A stretch of 24,171 nt of DNA from CAZMCT01 sp964564785 (GTDB taxonomy: Bacteria; Planctomycetota; Phycisphaerae; UBA1845; Fen-1342), in assembly GCA_964564785.1 (NCBI GenBank), contig CAZMCT010000054.1:1-24171 (forward strand), read 5' to 3'. Shown one piece after another: positions 6,729-15,346 of the stretch. A model generated the notes under the pieces. The model did no database searches, was not told the DNA's origin, and saw only the letters and a list, made by a program, of their open reading frames with translations. Position numbers and translations under genes: made by a program. Positions within the stretch are counted from its first letter, which is position 1, and the number at the start of each line of letters is the position of its first letter.

Positions 6729-7463
6729 ATGGACGGGCTCGTCAATCTGTACAAGCCGCTGGGGCTGACGAGTGCCCGGGCGCTTGAGCGGGCTCGCAGT
6801 CTGCTCGGCCCGTACCGCAGCGGGCACGCGGGATCGCTCGACCCGCTCGCCGACGGCGTGCTCCTCATCTGCATCGGCCGGGGCACGAAGCTGGTCGAGC
6901 GGCTGATGGACCAGCCCAAGATCTACCGGGCTGAGGCCCGGCTCGATGTCACCAGCGACAGTTATGACGGCGAGCACCCGGCGCGCCCGGTCGCGGTCGA
7001 GCATATCCCGGACCTGGCCGCGGTCCGGGCGGCGCTGGCGGGCCTGGAGGGTGAGATCCCGCAGGTCCCGCCGGCCAGCAGCGCGGTGAAAGTCGGTGGA
7101 AAGCCGGCGTACAAGCTGTTCCGGGCCGGGCGCGACCCGGTGCTCGCGGCCCGGCCGGTGCGGATCTACTGGCTGCACCTGCACCGGTTCGAATGGCCGG
7201 TGATTGAGCTCGAAATTGCTTGCGGGCGGGGCACTTACATCCGGGCCCTGATCCGCGACCTGGGGACGGCGCTCGGCGCGGGCGGTTGCCTGACACGGCT
7301 GTCACGGCTCGCGGTGGGACCGTTCAAGCTGGCGGAGAGCTGGACGTTCGAGCGCTTGGCGGTGCCTGGCGCGGCGCGAAGCGCCTGCGTGCCGCCGGAG
7401 CGAGCGCTGAAGCTGCTAGCGGGGCCGGCGGCGGTGCCGCCGCGGCCAGCGGCGGGCGGATAA
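6729..7463 (+). CDS. truB: tRNA pseudouridine(55) synthase TruB
   Basis: A 244-aa enzyme converting U55 of the tRNA T-loop to pseudouridine. It starts with LVNLYKPLGLTSARAL (the 'KP-G-TS' motif I). The catalytic motif II is SGHAGSLDPLADGVL, with the nucleophile Asp38; the common form is GHTGTLDPLATGVL, so three positions vary conservatively. Further motifs are YRAEARLDVTSDSYD, VPPASSAVKVGGKPAYKLFRAG and CGRGTYIRALIRDLG. The C-terminus is short and Pro/Ala-rich, with no PUA domain evident, so it is at the short end of the family. The ATG at 6729 follows GGGAG by 12 bases, a rather long spacing. In many bacteria truB sits with infB/rbfA; here it is isolated, directly behind a tandem repeat. Confidence 0.95.
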   Translation: MDGLVNLYKPLGLTSARALERARSLLGPYRSGHAGSLDPLADGVLLICIGRGTKLVERLMDQPKIYRAEARLDVTSDSYDGEHPARPVAVEHIPDLAAVRAALAGLEGEIPQVPPASSAVKVGGKPAYKLFRAGRDPVLAARPVRIYWLHLHRFEWPVIELEIACGRGTYIRALIRDLGTALGAGGCLTRLSRLAVGPFKLAESWTFERLAVPGAARSACVPPERALKLLAGPAAVPPRPAAGG

Positions 7464-7485
7464 GCAGTCTGGGCGGGCGGGAAGC

Positions 7486-7504
7486 GGAATTGCTTTACAA
7501 TTCC
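7486..7504 (+). promoter_or_regulatory. Perfect inverted repeat downstream of truB
   Basis: GGAATTG (7486-7492) and CAATTCC (7498-7504) flank CTTTA, followed by TTAACG. It may be a weak terminator for truB or an operator for the next gene. A weak promoter-like pair (TTAACG 7505-7510, TAATAT 7528-7533, spacer 17) follows it. Confidence 0.3.
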
Positions 7505-7630
7505 TTAACGGCGGGTGCGTGCGGTGCTAATATTCCGGTCGTATCGTAATCTGGCTGGTATCGGTGCGGTTTCTCCAGAGTTTCCAGTGGCCGGGCCGTG
7601 GCAGGGCCCGGGGACCAGAGGCAACGCGGC

Positions 7631-7981
7631 ATGGGCGGATGGCTCAAGGGCAACCGCGGCGCGGCGATCGCGGCGGTCCTGCTGGTGTTCGCAGGCGTGT
7701 TCCTCGCGTTGCAGTTCAACCGTTACCGCGACGCGGGCCTGCTGCCGGGAAAGGTGAACTTCGTGTGTGTGGCGACGGGCGAGAAGTTCGCGGTGCCGCG
7801 CGAGCAGATTCAGGTCCCGTGCCGGAACCCGAAGTCCGGCGAGTTGACGTTGCTGCCGTGTTACGAAGAAGAAGGGGACCTGTACGTCAGCCCGCGCTAC
7901 CGCGAGGCGCTGATCGGTCTTGGAGAGAAGAATCGCTATGTCGACCCCGAGACATTGGCGGTGCGGACCACGGCGCGCTGA
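7631..7981 (+). CDS. Small membrane-anchored protein with three cysteines, 116 aa
   Basis: I do not recognise a named family. The protein begins with a short cytoplasmic stretch (MGGWLKGNRG), then a single membrane helix at about residues 11-28 (AAIAAVLLVFAGVFLALQ). A soluble part of about 85 residues follows, with Cys46 (FVCVATGEKF), Cys64 (VPCRNPKSGE) and Cys77 (LLPCYEEEG). The spacing recalls a degenerate zinc-ribbon or small beta domain but lacks paired CxxC motifs. The start is ATG at 7631; a GTG 33 bases earlier is possible. Its last 44 bases overlap the following pseudopilin-like gene, so the two are likely cotranscribed and translationally coupled. This suggests a role next to the pseudopilin, such as assembly or anchoring; that is inference from context only. 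Confidence 0.75.
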   Translation: MGGWLKGNRGAAIAAVLLVFAGVFLALQFNRYRDAGLLPGKVNFVCVATGEKFAVPREQIQVPCRNPKSGELTLLPCYEEEGDLYVSPRYREALIGLGEKNRYVDPETLAVRTTAR

Positions 7982-9074
7982 CGCGCCGAGCCCTCGGTGG
8001 CCGCGCCCGGCAGCGTTCACGTTGATCGAGTTGCTGGTCGTGGTCGCGATCATCGCGATGCTGGTTTCGATTCTGCTGCCGAGCCTGGGCTCGGCCCGCG
8101 AGCAGGCCCGCGCGGTGGTCTGCGGCCAGCTTCTGCGGCAGTTCGGGAACGGCTTGCAGACGTACGGGAGCGAGAACCAGGACTATATCCCGGGGGTGAA
8201 CACGAGCGGCGTGGGCGTGGAGGCGAAACGGCTGCGGTGGGGTAGCGACGTGAGCATTCTGTATCAGTCGAAGCTGCCGGTGCAGACGTTCGACTGGATC
8301 ACGCCGGTGATCGCGTATTCGACCGAGCTGCCGGCCGTGCGGGCCGAGCGGTACAAGATGCTGGTACAACGTTTCGGTTGCCCGTCGCAGCGGTACGTAT
8401 CGAGCGTGTACGAGACGAGCGGTGTGCCGGACATGGTGAAGTGCCGCGAGCTGAATCCGTACCCGGCGGTCAGCTACCTCATGTCGGCGCATTTCCAGTA
8501 CGTTGGTCAGGAGGAAAAGGGCCGCGTCGTGGGCAACTACGAACACCCGAGCGTGTCGCCGCCGATCTACGCCAAGGCCGCGAGCCCGGCGTGGGAGGTG
8601 GTGGTCGAGCGGTACCTGCCGAAGCTGACAAAAGTCGGTCCGGCGGGCCGCAAGGTGTTTGCCGCCGACGGCACGCGCTACCTCGACGTGACGCTCGTGC
8701 TGGATCACGATCTGTCTCCGGGGCCGATGACGTTCGGTTCGTTCACGTGCGCGGGCGGCTGGTGGGCCGGCTCGACCGCCTGGGGCGTGAAGGGGAACAC
8801 GCCGAACTGGGACGGCAGCGCGGTAGGGGCGGACTCCCCGAGTCACGGACAGAACCTGGCGATCTCGTATCGGCACGGCAATCAGCGCGGCGTGGCTTCG
8901 GGCAGCGCCCGCGACAACAAGGGCACGATCAATGCAGTGTTCTTCGACGGGCACGTGGACCGGCTGACCGACCGGCAGTCGCGCGAGGCGCAGCTGTGGT
9001 ACCCCTCGGGAGCCACGGTCAAGGTTCCGACCGAGGGCATGACGAACCTGCCGATGGATTTCGTCATCCCTTGA
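7938..9074 (+). CDS. Pseudopilin-like protein with type IV prepilin N-terminus and H-x9-DG-type C-terminus
   Basis: A 378-aa protein. A long basic leader (about 26 residues, rich in Arg and Pro) precedes PAAFTLIELLVVVAIIAMLVSILLP, the prepilin cleavage and helix motif; cleavage would fall between Ala and Phe. The helix leads into LGSAREQARAVVCGQLLRQFGNGLQTY. The C-terminal region has GTINAVFFDGHVDRLTDRQ, the signature common to large planctomycete pseudopilin-like families. The start is ATG at 7938, with GAGAAG 7 bases upstream; a TTG six codons earlier is less likely. It overlaps the membrane-protein gene by 44 bases. Like the paralogue at 2718-3659 it may be exported as a minor pseudopilin, but the specific role is unknown. 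The leader is much longer than that of the paralogue. Confidence 0.85.
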   Translation: MSTPRHWRCGPRRADAPSPRWPRPAAFTLIELLVVVAIIAMLVSILLPSLGSAREQARAVVCGQLLRQFGNGLQTYGSENQDYIPGVNTSGVGVEAKRLRWGSDVSILYQSKLPVQTFDWITPVIAYSTELPAVRAERYKMLVQRFGCPSQRYVSSVYETSGVPDMVKCRELNPYPAVSYLMSAHFQYVGQEEKGRVVGNYEHPSVSPPIYAKAASPAWEVVVERYLPKLTKVGPAGRKVFAADGTRYLDVTLVLDHDLSPGPMTFGSFTCAGGWWAGSTAWGVKGNTPNWDGSAVGADSPSHGQNLAISYRHGNQRGVASGSARDNKGTINAVFFDGHVDRLTDRQSREAQLWYPSGATVKVPTEGMTNLPMDFVIP

Positions 9075-9291
9075 CGCGGCGGTCCGAGCCGGAGGCGGCG
9101 AGGAAGAAGGCGGCGCGGCAAAGCACGCCGGCACGCCGCACGGTCGCAGCGGTCCCGCGGCGGCGACCGGATTCCTCGGGTTGCGATGAATCTTCGGAAT
9201 CAAACCATCCGGGCGCGTCGTGGACGCATCCGGCGGCAGGTGAAGAAGAAGTTTCTGGAAGTTCAGGAAAGAAGTATTGGAGGAAAAAAGC

Positions 9292-11406
9292 ATGAAGAGA
9301 TGGTGGCTCACGGCAATGGTGGCGGCGATTGCGGCTCTGCCCGCGGCCGCGCAGGACAGCACGTCGACCGATCCCGCGATCGGGGACGCGGTGTTCTACA
9401 ACGACACGACCGAGCAGGTCAACCGTTACATCGTGGATACGGTGCCGCTGACGACGAGCTGGGGCAACACGTTCCGGGTGGCGCCGATCGTCAAGAGCAG
9501 CAAGGTCGGCTACAGCTACCTGGGCAGCCTGGTCAGCGCCCAGGGGATCAGCAACACGCTGCTGGACGCGAGCTTCCCGGCCGCGTCCTACGACCTGTGG
9601 AATGCGCCGCAGTACGGCGTGAACGCCCTGTGGAACCTGCCCGGCACGCCGGTCAACACCGTGGGCCTCACCGGCAAGCAGTTCGGCGCGACGTTCGCCG
9701 AATTCTCCCGGAACGACGCGATGACGAACGACATCAGCAGCATCATCACCGCGGTCGTCAACTACCGTACCGAGGACCCGACGCGACTCTACGTGACGCG
9801 GATCAATGCGGCCACCAACGGCACCAACGAGTTCGAGAGCACGGCGTCGTTCGGCATCGGCTCGGTCGATTCGCACGGCAATACTTACTTCCGGGCGGAC
9901 AACTTCGGGACGCTCGGTCCGGATCCGCTGCTGGGCAACAACCTGTACCGCGTCGAGGCGCAGAACCGCAACCCCAGCATTCTCAACGTGCTCAATCTGT
10001 TCGGCCCGGGCGACGCGGCCGCGACGGACTGGCTGCGTGTGGGCACGAGCGGGGATGCGACCCACAATACGCCCAACAACATCCCGCAGCAGGTCGCCGG
10101 GCGCGGCGTGCTGCTGGGTTCGAACTTTAACAGCCAGTACGTTTACGAAGCGGTCGCCAACAGTCTGACGTACATCGCGACGCACAAGGCCGCGGGCGTG
10201 ACCGACCATCGCGGCGCGGTCGCCTTCAGTCATCGGCTGGCCTGCGGCAGCGGCGCGGTCGGCACGGCCGGCATCCTCGGGGTCGTGGGCGGCAGCACGA
10301 CGGCCCTGAACCTGTGGAGCGTGGATGCGAACGGGGCGATCGTCGGCGCGCCCTACGCGCTGATCGAGCCGGGCACGTTTGCGCTGCCGGGCGGCGGAAC
10401 GTTCGGCCCCAACGCCAAGTTCGACCACTATCACAGCCAGACCGCGTTCCGCGGCGGCAACTCCCAGGTCGCGATCGGCAAGGATCCCCAGTCGGGCAAG
10501 GGCCTCGCGGCCGGCACGCTCTACGACTTCACGGCCGACCCGAGCACAACCACCAACCCCTTCAACGCGATCGCGGTGGCGCGCTTCGACTGCGGCGGTG
10601 TGAACCTCCAGTGGACACTGGCCGCCTGGGTGGACGAAGTCGCCGAGCCCGACATCTGGGACGGGACGCCGATCTATGACGGCAACGACGTCGTCATCGG
10701 CCGGCTCGCTCCGCTCTTCACGATCGTGAATCTCAGTCGCCGCGGCCCGTCGATCTCGGCTCCGGCGTTCGACGCGGCCGGCAACGTGTGGTTCATCGCC
10801 TGCTTCGAGCGCTACGGCGATCCGTACCCGTACAATACCGGTCTGCTGCGGGCCGTGTACGATTCGGCGACGTTCACGTACAAGCTCGAGCTGGTGCTGG
10901 AGTACTACCAGGTATTTCACGGCGCGAACTCGGACACCGATTACCAGATCCGCTATTTGGCGCTGGCGGACGGCGGGAGCGGGCCGAGCGTCGATTCCGG
11001 TACGCTCTGGTCGGGCAACGTGATGCAGGCGGCGGTCAACGGCGTCGATCCGGCCACGCTCGCCGCGGAAGATCCGCAGACCCTGGGCGGGCTCGTGATC
11101 CAGGCCGGCATCGTGTACGACATCAACGGCGACGGCCTGTTCGAGGAAGTACTGGGCACGGACGAAGAGTACAACGTGCTGCTGTTCGTCAGCGGCGAGG
11201 CTGGCGGTCCGGCCGCGTGCCCGGGTGACACGAACTGCGACGGCGTGGTCGGCTTCGGCGACATCAACCCGTTCGTCGCGGGTCTGACCGGCGGGCCGCA
11301 GTGCAACCCCGCGAATTTCGACATCAACGGCAACGGCACGATCGGGTTCGACGACATCAATCCGTTCGTCGCGCTGCTGTCGGCCGGCGGCGGGCCCTGC
11401 CCGTAG
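9292..11406 (+). CDS. Large secreted protein with C-terminal dockerin-like repeats
   Basis: A 704-aa protein. The signal peptide is MKRWWLTAMVAAIAALPAAAQ, with likely cleavage after an Ala before Gln/Asp. The main body (about 25-640) is rich in Asn, Gly, Thr and aromatic residues and looks like a beta-rich extracellular fold; I cannot assign a family. The end is a pair of calcium-loop repeats: GDTNCDGVVGFGDINPFV and FDINGNGTIGFDDINPFVAL, each with Asp/Asn at loop positions 1, 3, 5 and Asp at 12, like type I dockerin repeats. In Phycisphaerae-like bacteria such tails are found on many exported proteins. The start is the ATG at 9292, because GGAGG is 8 bases upstream; an in-frame start five codons earlier would lie inside the ribosome binding site. 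Upstream, 9075-9291 shows no gene. Confidence 0.85.
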   Translation: MKRWWLTAMVAAIAALPAAAQDSTSTDPAIGDAVFYNDTTEQVNRYIVDTVPLTTSWGNTFRVAPIVKSSKVGYSYLGSLVSAQGISNTLLDASFPAASYDLWNAPQYGVNALWNLPGTPVNTVGLTGKQFGATFAEFSRNDAMTNDISSIITAVVNYRTEDPTRLYVTRINAATNGTNEFESTASFGIGSVDSHGNTYFRADNFGTLGPDPLLGNNLYRVEAQNRNPSILNVLNLFGPGDAAATDWLRVGTSGDATHNTPNNIPQQVAGRGVLLGSNFNSQYVYEAVANSLTYIATHKAAGVTDHRGAVAFSHRLACGSGAVGTAGILGVVGGSTTALNLWSVDANGAIVGAPYALIEPGTFALPGGGTFGPNAKFDHYHSQTAFRGGNSQVAIGKDPQSGKGLAAGTLYDFTADPSTTTNPFNAIAVARFDCGGVNLQWTLAAWVDEVAEPDIWDGTPIYDGNDVVIGRLAPLFTIVNLSRRGPSISAPAFDAAGNVWFIACFERYGDPYPYNTGLLRAVYDSATFTYKLELVLEYYQVFHGANSDTDYQIRYLALADGGSGPSVDSGTLWSGNVMQAAVNGVDPATLAAEDPQTLGGLVIQAGIVYDINGDGLFEEVLGTDEEYNVLLFVSGEAGGPAACPGDTNCDGVVGFGDINPFVAGLTGGPQCNPANFDINGNGTIGFDDINPFVALLSAGGGPCP

Positions 11407-11558
11407 TCCAAGACTCCCGGCCATGACGTGATCCATCCGAGTCGCGACCGTGAAGAAGCGGTCTGCCGCAACGCAGCGGCGGGCCGCTCCCTTCCGGTCG
11501 CGGCTTGGAGTCCCCGCCGCTCATCGCTCTCCGCCGGCGCGGCCACTACCATGCGGGC

Positions 11559-13196
11559 ATGCCCGACCGGCGGCTGACCTCGCACTGCACGCTGAACTGG
11601 CTCGTGATCGCGCTGCACGCGCTGGCCGGACTCGCGGCCGTGGCAGTCCTCTTCTACGCGGTCGGCGATGCACTCACGCCCGTGATTGAACTCGCGACCG
11701 GGCGGCCGCGCGCGACCCCGGACGGCGCGGAGGGGGACGACCTCTCGCGACTGCTCGATTGGCTGCGCTGGCGGGCGCTGCTGACCAACTCGGGGATCGT
11801 CGGCGGCGTCGCGGTCGCCGTCGCGCTCGGGCTGGGTGGGCCGCTCGCCCTGGCGGCGGCGCGGACCGATCTGCCGGGCCGCCGCTTGTTTCTCGGAGCG
11901 CTCCTGCTCGGGCTCTGCGTGCCCGGGTATGTGAGCCTGGCGTTCATGCTGGCCGCCGTCCCGCTGATCACGTTCCTGAACTCCCCCTGGGCGGCCGGCC
12001 TGCTCGCCGGCCTGCTGCACCTGCCCTTGGCCACGCTCGTCTGCGCGGTCGCGCTGCGGGCCGTGGACCGGGAACTCGAAGATCACGCTTCGCTCGATGC
12101 AACGCCGCGACAGGTGCTCCTGCGGATCACCCTGCCGACAGCCGCCTGGGGGTGGGCGGCCGCGGCCGGACTGGTGTTCCTTCTGGTGAGCACCGACACG
12201 ACCGTGCCGGACCTGCTCGCGGTCCGCACGTTCGCGGAAGAGGTCCGCAGCCAGTACACGCTCGGCGGCCGGCGAGCCGGCCCCCTGCTCACCGGCCTAC
12301 CGCTGCTGATCGTGCTTGCGGGCGCGCTGGCGGTGTGCGCGGTGCGGTGGCGGCGGCTGGGAGACACGGGTGCAGCCCTCACCGACACGCGGCCGAGAAT
12401 CTATCGCCTGGGACGGTGGCGATGGACGGTGCTGGCGGCGGTCTGCCTGCTCGCGGCCGGGGCGGCCGGCCCGCTCGCAGCACTCGTCCGCCGGCTCGGT
12501 CCGGCGGCGACGTTGCCGGAGGTGCTGCACGACGTGCTGCCGGATCTGGCGAACTCGGTCCTCGCCGGCATGATCGCGGCTACGCTCATGTTGCTGCCGG
12601 CGGCGGGACTGGCGTGGTGGCTGGTGCGTGGCGGCCGCGGACGAATCGCGGGCTGGGGCGGGCTGATCGCGCTGCTGGCGACGCCGGCGCCGGTGGTCGG
12701 AATCAGCCTGATCGCGCTGTTGAACCGTCCGGGGCTGCCCGGGCGCGTGTATGATTCCCCGCTGCCGGTCCTGGCCGCGTACTTCGTGCGGTTCCTGCCG
12801 GTGGCGGTGCTGCTGCTGGTGCCGGGCGTACAACGCGTGCCGCGCGAGCTGGAGTGGACGGCACGGGCGGACGGCTGCGACTGGCTGCGAACGCATTGGC
12901 ACGTGCGGAGACCGCTCCTGGGGCGCGATCTGGCAGTCGTCTGGCTAGTGGTCTTCGTATTGTGCACGGCTGAGATCAGCACGGCCGTGCTCGTAACACC
13001 GCCGCAATTTCCGCTCGCGTCGGTACGTATATTCACCTTGCTACACTTCGGCGTATATCAGGATGTGGCCGTGCTGGCGGCGGCGGCCGCGGTTGTCATC
13101 CTGGTGCCGTGGGGGCTGCTCGTCGCGCTTCTGCGGCGCTTTGCGTGGGACGAGCCGCCGCGCCCGATTCGGAGAAGCGATGCTGCGTCCGGCTGA
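11559..13196 (+). CDS. ABC transporter permease, double-length, iron(III)/FbpB type
   Basis: A 545-aa inner-membrane protein with about a dozen hydrophobic helices in two related halves (residues about 13-270 and 290-530), the fused arrangement of FbpB/AfuB-type permeases. Each half carries the cytoplasmic EAA-like loop that docks the ATPase: DHASLDATPRQVLLRITLP in the first and EWTARADGCDWLRTHWHVRR in the second; both are degenerate. It would move a substrate delivered by the binding protein encoded immediately downstream, whose start overlaps this gene's end by 17 bases. No ATPase gene is present in the window, so the transporter must use one encoded elsewhere. The start ATG at 11559 has no clear Shine-Dalgarno; a TTG 54 bases earlier is an alternative. 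Confidence 0.85.
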   Translation: MPDRRLTSHCTLNWLVIALHALAGLAAVAVLFYAVGDALTPVIELATGRPRATPDGAEGDDLSRLLDWLRWRALLTNSGIVGGVAVAVALGLGGPLALAAARTDLPGRRLFLGALLLGLCVPGYVSLAFMLAAVPLITFLNSPWAAGLLAGLLHLPLATLVCAVALRAVDRELEDHASLDATPRQVLLRITLPTAAWGWAAAAGLVFLLVSTDTTVPDLLAVRTFAEEVRSQYTLGGRRAGPLLTGLPLLIVLAGALAVCAVRWRRLGDTGAALTDTRPRIYRLGRWRWTVLAAVCLLAAGAAGPLAALVRRLGPAATLPEVLHDVLPDLANSVLAGMIAATLMLLPAAGLAWWLVRGGRGRIAGWGGLIALLATPAPVVGISLIALLNRPGLPGRVYDSPLPVLAAYFVRFLPVAVLLLVPGVQRVPRELEWTARADGCDWLRTHWHVRRPLLGRDLAVVWLVVFVLCTAEISTAVLVTPPQFPLASVRIFTLLHFGVYQDVAVLAAAAAVVILVPWGLLVALLRRFAWDEPPRPIRRSDAASG

Positions 13197-14238
13197 AATC
13201 GCCCCCCTGCTGCTGCTCGCGCTCGTCACCGCCTGTGACCGCGCGCCCCGCGCGGCGGACACGCAGTCCACCGCCACGACCCGGCCGGCGGATGGCGAGG
13301 TTGTGGTCTACACCGCCCTGGACCGGCAGTTCTCGGAACCGATTCTGCGGGAATTTGAGACCCGCACCGGCATTCGGGCCCTGCCGGTGTTCGACACGGA
13401 GTCGACCAAGACGGTCGGTCTGGCAAACCGGATCCGCGCTGAAGCCGCCCGGCCGCGCTGCGACGTGTTCTGGAACAACGAAATCGTCAATACCTTCCGG
13501 CTGAAGCGCGAGGGATTGCTGCAACCCTGTCGGCCGGCGGGGGCCGAGCGCTACCCGGCACAGTACCGCGACGCCGACGGGTATTGGCACGGCTTCGCCG
13601 CCCGGGCCCGGGTGCTGCTCGTGAACACCGAATTCGTGCCCGAGACCGCGCGCCCGACGTCGATCCGCGACCTGGGGGACAGCCGGTGGCGCGGCCGGAC
13701 GGGCATCGCCAAGCCGCTGTTCGGCACGACTGCGTCGCACATCGCCTGCCTGTGGGTCCGGCTCGGCCCCGACGCCGCACGCGAGCTTCTGGCGGCGTGG
13801 CGCGCGAACGAGATCTACGTGGCCGCGGGCAACAAGGCCGTCGCGGAGCTGGTTGGCGCCGGGCGGCTCGCATTCGGGCTGACAGACACCGACGATGCGA
13901 TCATAGAAATCGAGGCCGGACGGCCGGTGAGTATCGTCTTCCCGGACTCGGGCGAGCAGCAAATGGGCACGCTCGTGCTGCCGAACACGCTGGCGCTGGT
14001 GCGAGGTTGTCCGCATCCAGACGCGGGTGTGCGGCTAATCGAATACCTGCTGGGGCCGGACGTCGAAGCGCGGCTTGCGGCCGGACCCTCGGCGCAGATT
14101 CCGCTGCATCCCGACACCCCCGTTCGGTCGCGCGCGGTTTCGGAACCGCTGCGGCCGATGGCGGTCGAATTTGCGGCGGCGGCGGATGCATTTGGCGAGA
14201 CCGCGCGGTATATTGAGGACACGTTCTTGAGTCCGTAA
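13180..14238 (+). CDS. Extracellular solute-binding lipoprotein, iron(III)-binding-protein-like
   Basis: A 352-aa lipoprotein. The signal PLLLLALVTAC ends in the lipobox VTAC (Cys19), followed by a Thr/Ala linker. The mature part has the two-lobe periplasmic-binding fold order of the FbpA-like group: VVVYTALDRQFSEPILREFETRTGI, then DVFWNNEIVNTFRLKREGLLQ, then GYWHGFAARARVLLVNTEFV, then GTLVLPNTLALVRGCPHPDAG. Where the classic iron binders have paired tyrosines that hold Fe(III), this protein reads RLAFGLTDTDDAIIEIEAGRPV, with no Tyr pair and an Asp-rich turn instead. The ligand may therefore be iron held by other residues, another metal or a small organophosphonate-like compound. The start ATG at 13180 has GGAG 5 bases upstream and overlaps the permease gene by 17 bases, so the two are coupled. 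Confidence 0.85.
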   Translation: MLRPAEIAPLLLLALVTACDRAPRAADTQSTATTRPADGEVVVYTALDRQFSEPILREFETRTGIRALPVFDTESTKTVGLANRIRAEAARPRCDVFWNNEIVNTFRLKREGLLQPCRPAGAERYPAQYRDADGYWHGFAARARVLLVNTEFVPETARPTSIRDLGDSRWRGRTGIAKPLFGTTASHIACLWVRLGPDAARELLAAWRANEIYVAAGNKAVAELVGAGRLAFGLTDTDDAIIEIEAGRPVSIVFPDSGEQQMGTLVLPNTLALVRGCPHPDAGVRLIEYLLGPDVEARLAAGPSAQIPLHPDTPVRSRAVSEPLRPMAVEFAAAADAFGETARYIEDTFLSP

Positions 14239-14265
14239 TCTGCGGGCTCCGCTGGAGGAGACAGA

Positions 14266-15129
14266 ATGCTTGTGCGCTTCGTCTGCTGCGGAGGATTGCT
14301 GGGTGCGGCCGTAGCCGTCGCGGCCGGCGGGACGGTGTGGGTCAATCTAGATTCGCCGGTGAACACCGCGACGATCGCACCGGGCACGGTCGTCAACTGG
14401 TCCATCAAGTTCGGCGTGTCACTCGACGACAACCGCGGCCTGTCGCTGCTGGTGTGCGACCTGGTGCAGGATCCGAACAACCCGGCCCGCTTCGACATCC
14501 CGTATGCCGACCCGGCGTCCATCCCGGAGATCATGGCCGGCTTCAATCGGCCGGGCGGAATCACGAACGTCGGTGAGAACGGCGCCGCGTCGGGCTTCAT
14601 CGGCTTGCAGCGCGGCCCGGTCGGGCAGAAAAACCTGGTGCAGATCGGCGGCGCGCAGAATACGTTCGCTGTGCCGGGAGTGGATTCCGGCACCGACGTG
14701 ATCGTGGACACCGGCATCGGCCAGAGCGGCCTACAGACGCTCGTGAGCGGGTCGTTCGCCGCGCCCGCCACGCCCGGGGCCTACCACTTCTACCTGACAA
14801 ACGCGGTGGCCAATGTGCTCGTCCTCGTTCCGGATGCATCGCAGGGGCCGCCGACGCCGTCGGCCGTGGCGATCGCGAACGTCGAACTGGGGGGGGCGCA
14901 CCTGAGGTTCACGGTGGCCCCGGGCTACCCGGTCGGCGACCTGAACTGCACCGGCGCGGTCGGCTTCGAGGACATCAACGCGTTCGTGCTCGCGCTGACG
15001 AACGCGGAGGGCTACGCGACCCAGTACCCCAACTGCGACCGGATGCTGGCGGACTGCAACGGCGATGGCGCGGTCGGATTTGAGGACATCAACGCGTTCG
15101 TCGCCCTGCTGAGCGGGAAACCGGGCTAG
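14266..15129 (+). CDS. Secreted protein with C-terminal dockerin-like repeats, 287 aa
   Basis: Residues about 1-21 form a signal peptide (MLVRFVCCGGLLGAAVAVAAG). The body (about 22-220) is beta-rich, beginning GTVWVNLDSPVNTATIAPGT, and looks like a single immunoglobulin- or cohesin-like sandwich; I cannot place it in a family. The tail has two repeats, GDLNCTGAVGFEDINAFVLAL and DCNGDGAVGFEDINAFVALL, joined by a linker with YPNCDRMLA. The first repeat has Thr where the fifth loop position is usually Asp or Asn. The ATG follows GGAGGAG by 5 bases. It lies 27 bases after the solute-binding lipoprotein and is probably in its transcript, although a functional link is not evident. Confidence 0.85.
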   Translation: MLVRFVCCGGLLGAAVAVAAGGTVWVNLDSPVNTATIAPGTVVNWSIKFGVSLDDNRGLSLLVCDLVQDPNNPARFDIPYADPASIPEIMAGFNRPGGITNVGENGAASGFIGLQRGPVGQKNLVQIGGAQNTFAVPGVDSGTDVIVDTGIGQSGLQTLVSGSFAAPATPGAYHFYLTNAVANVLVLVPDASQGPPTPSAVAIANVELGGAHLRFTVAPGYPVGDLNCTGAVGFEDINAFVLALTNAEGYATQYPNCDRMLADCNGDGAVGFEDINAFVALLSGKPG

Positions 15130-15280
15130 CCGGCGGCCCGCCCGCCAGGCGGCGCGGACCGACACGGTCGCCGGCAGGGTTCGCACGCGGGCGTCCGTCC
15201 GCGCGGGGTGGGGGGGCCGCGCGGCACCTGGGGATGACCGGCCGCCGGAGCGGAGATTATCCGCAGCCGGTTTCGGCCTC

Positions 15281-15309
15281 TTGTCAAACGGGCGGCGGAG
15301 GGGTAAAAG
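15281..15309 (+). promoter_or_regulatory. Promoter of the tRNA-Gly gene
   Basis: TTGTCA (15281-15286, five of six consensus bases) and TAAAAG (15304-15309, four of six) are separated by exactly 17 bases. Transcription would start near 15316, about 30 bases before the tRNA 5' end. This is the best sigma-70-type promoter in the window. Confidence 0.7.
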
Positions 15310-15346
15310 AACGATCCCGGCTGCATCGACGGCCGGCCGGGCCACT

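Noticed and set aside
9186..9291. Short basic peptide gene upstream of the dockerin-like protein
   Set aside because: Its frame runs on out of phase into the dockerin-like gene, and its start has no ribosome binding site.
9064..11436. Very long minus-strand frame opposite the dockerin-like gene
   Set aside because: Its Arg/Val/Asp/His-rich composition is typical of GC-rich antisense frames; the plus-strand gene has a signal peptide, ribosome binding site and dockerin-like tail.
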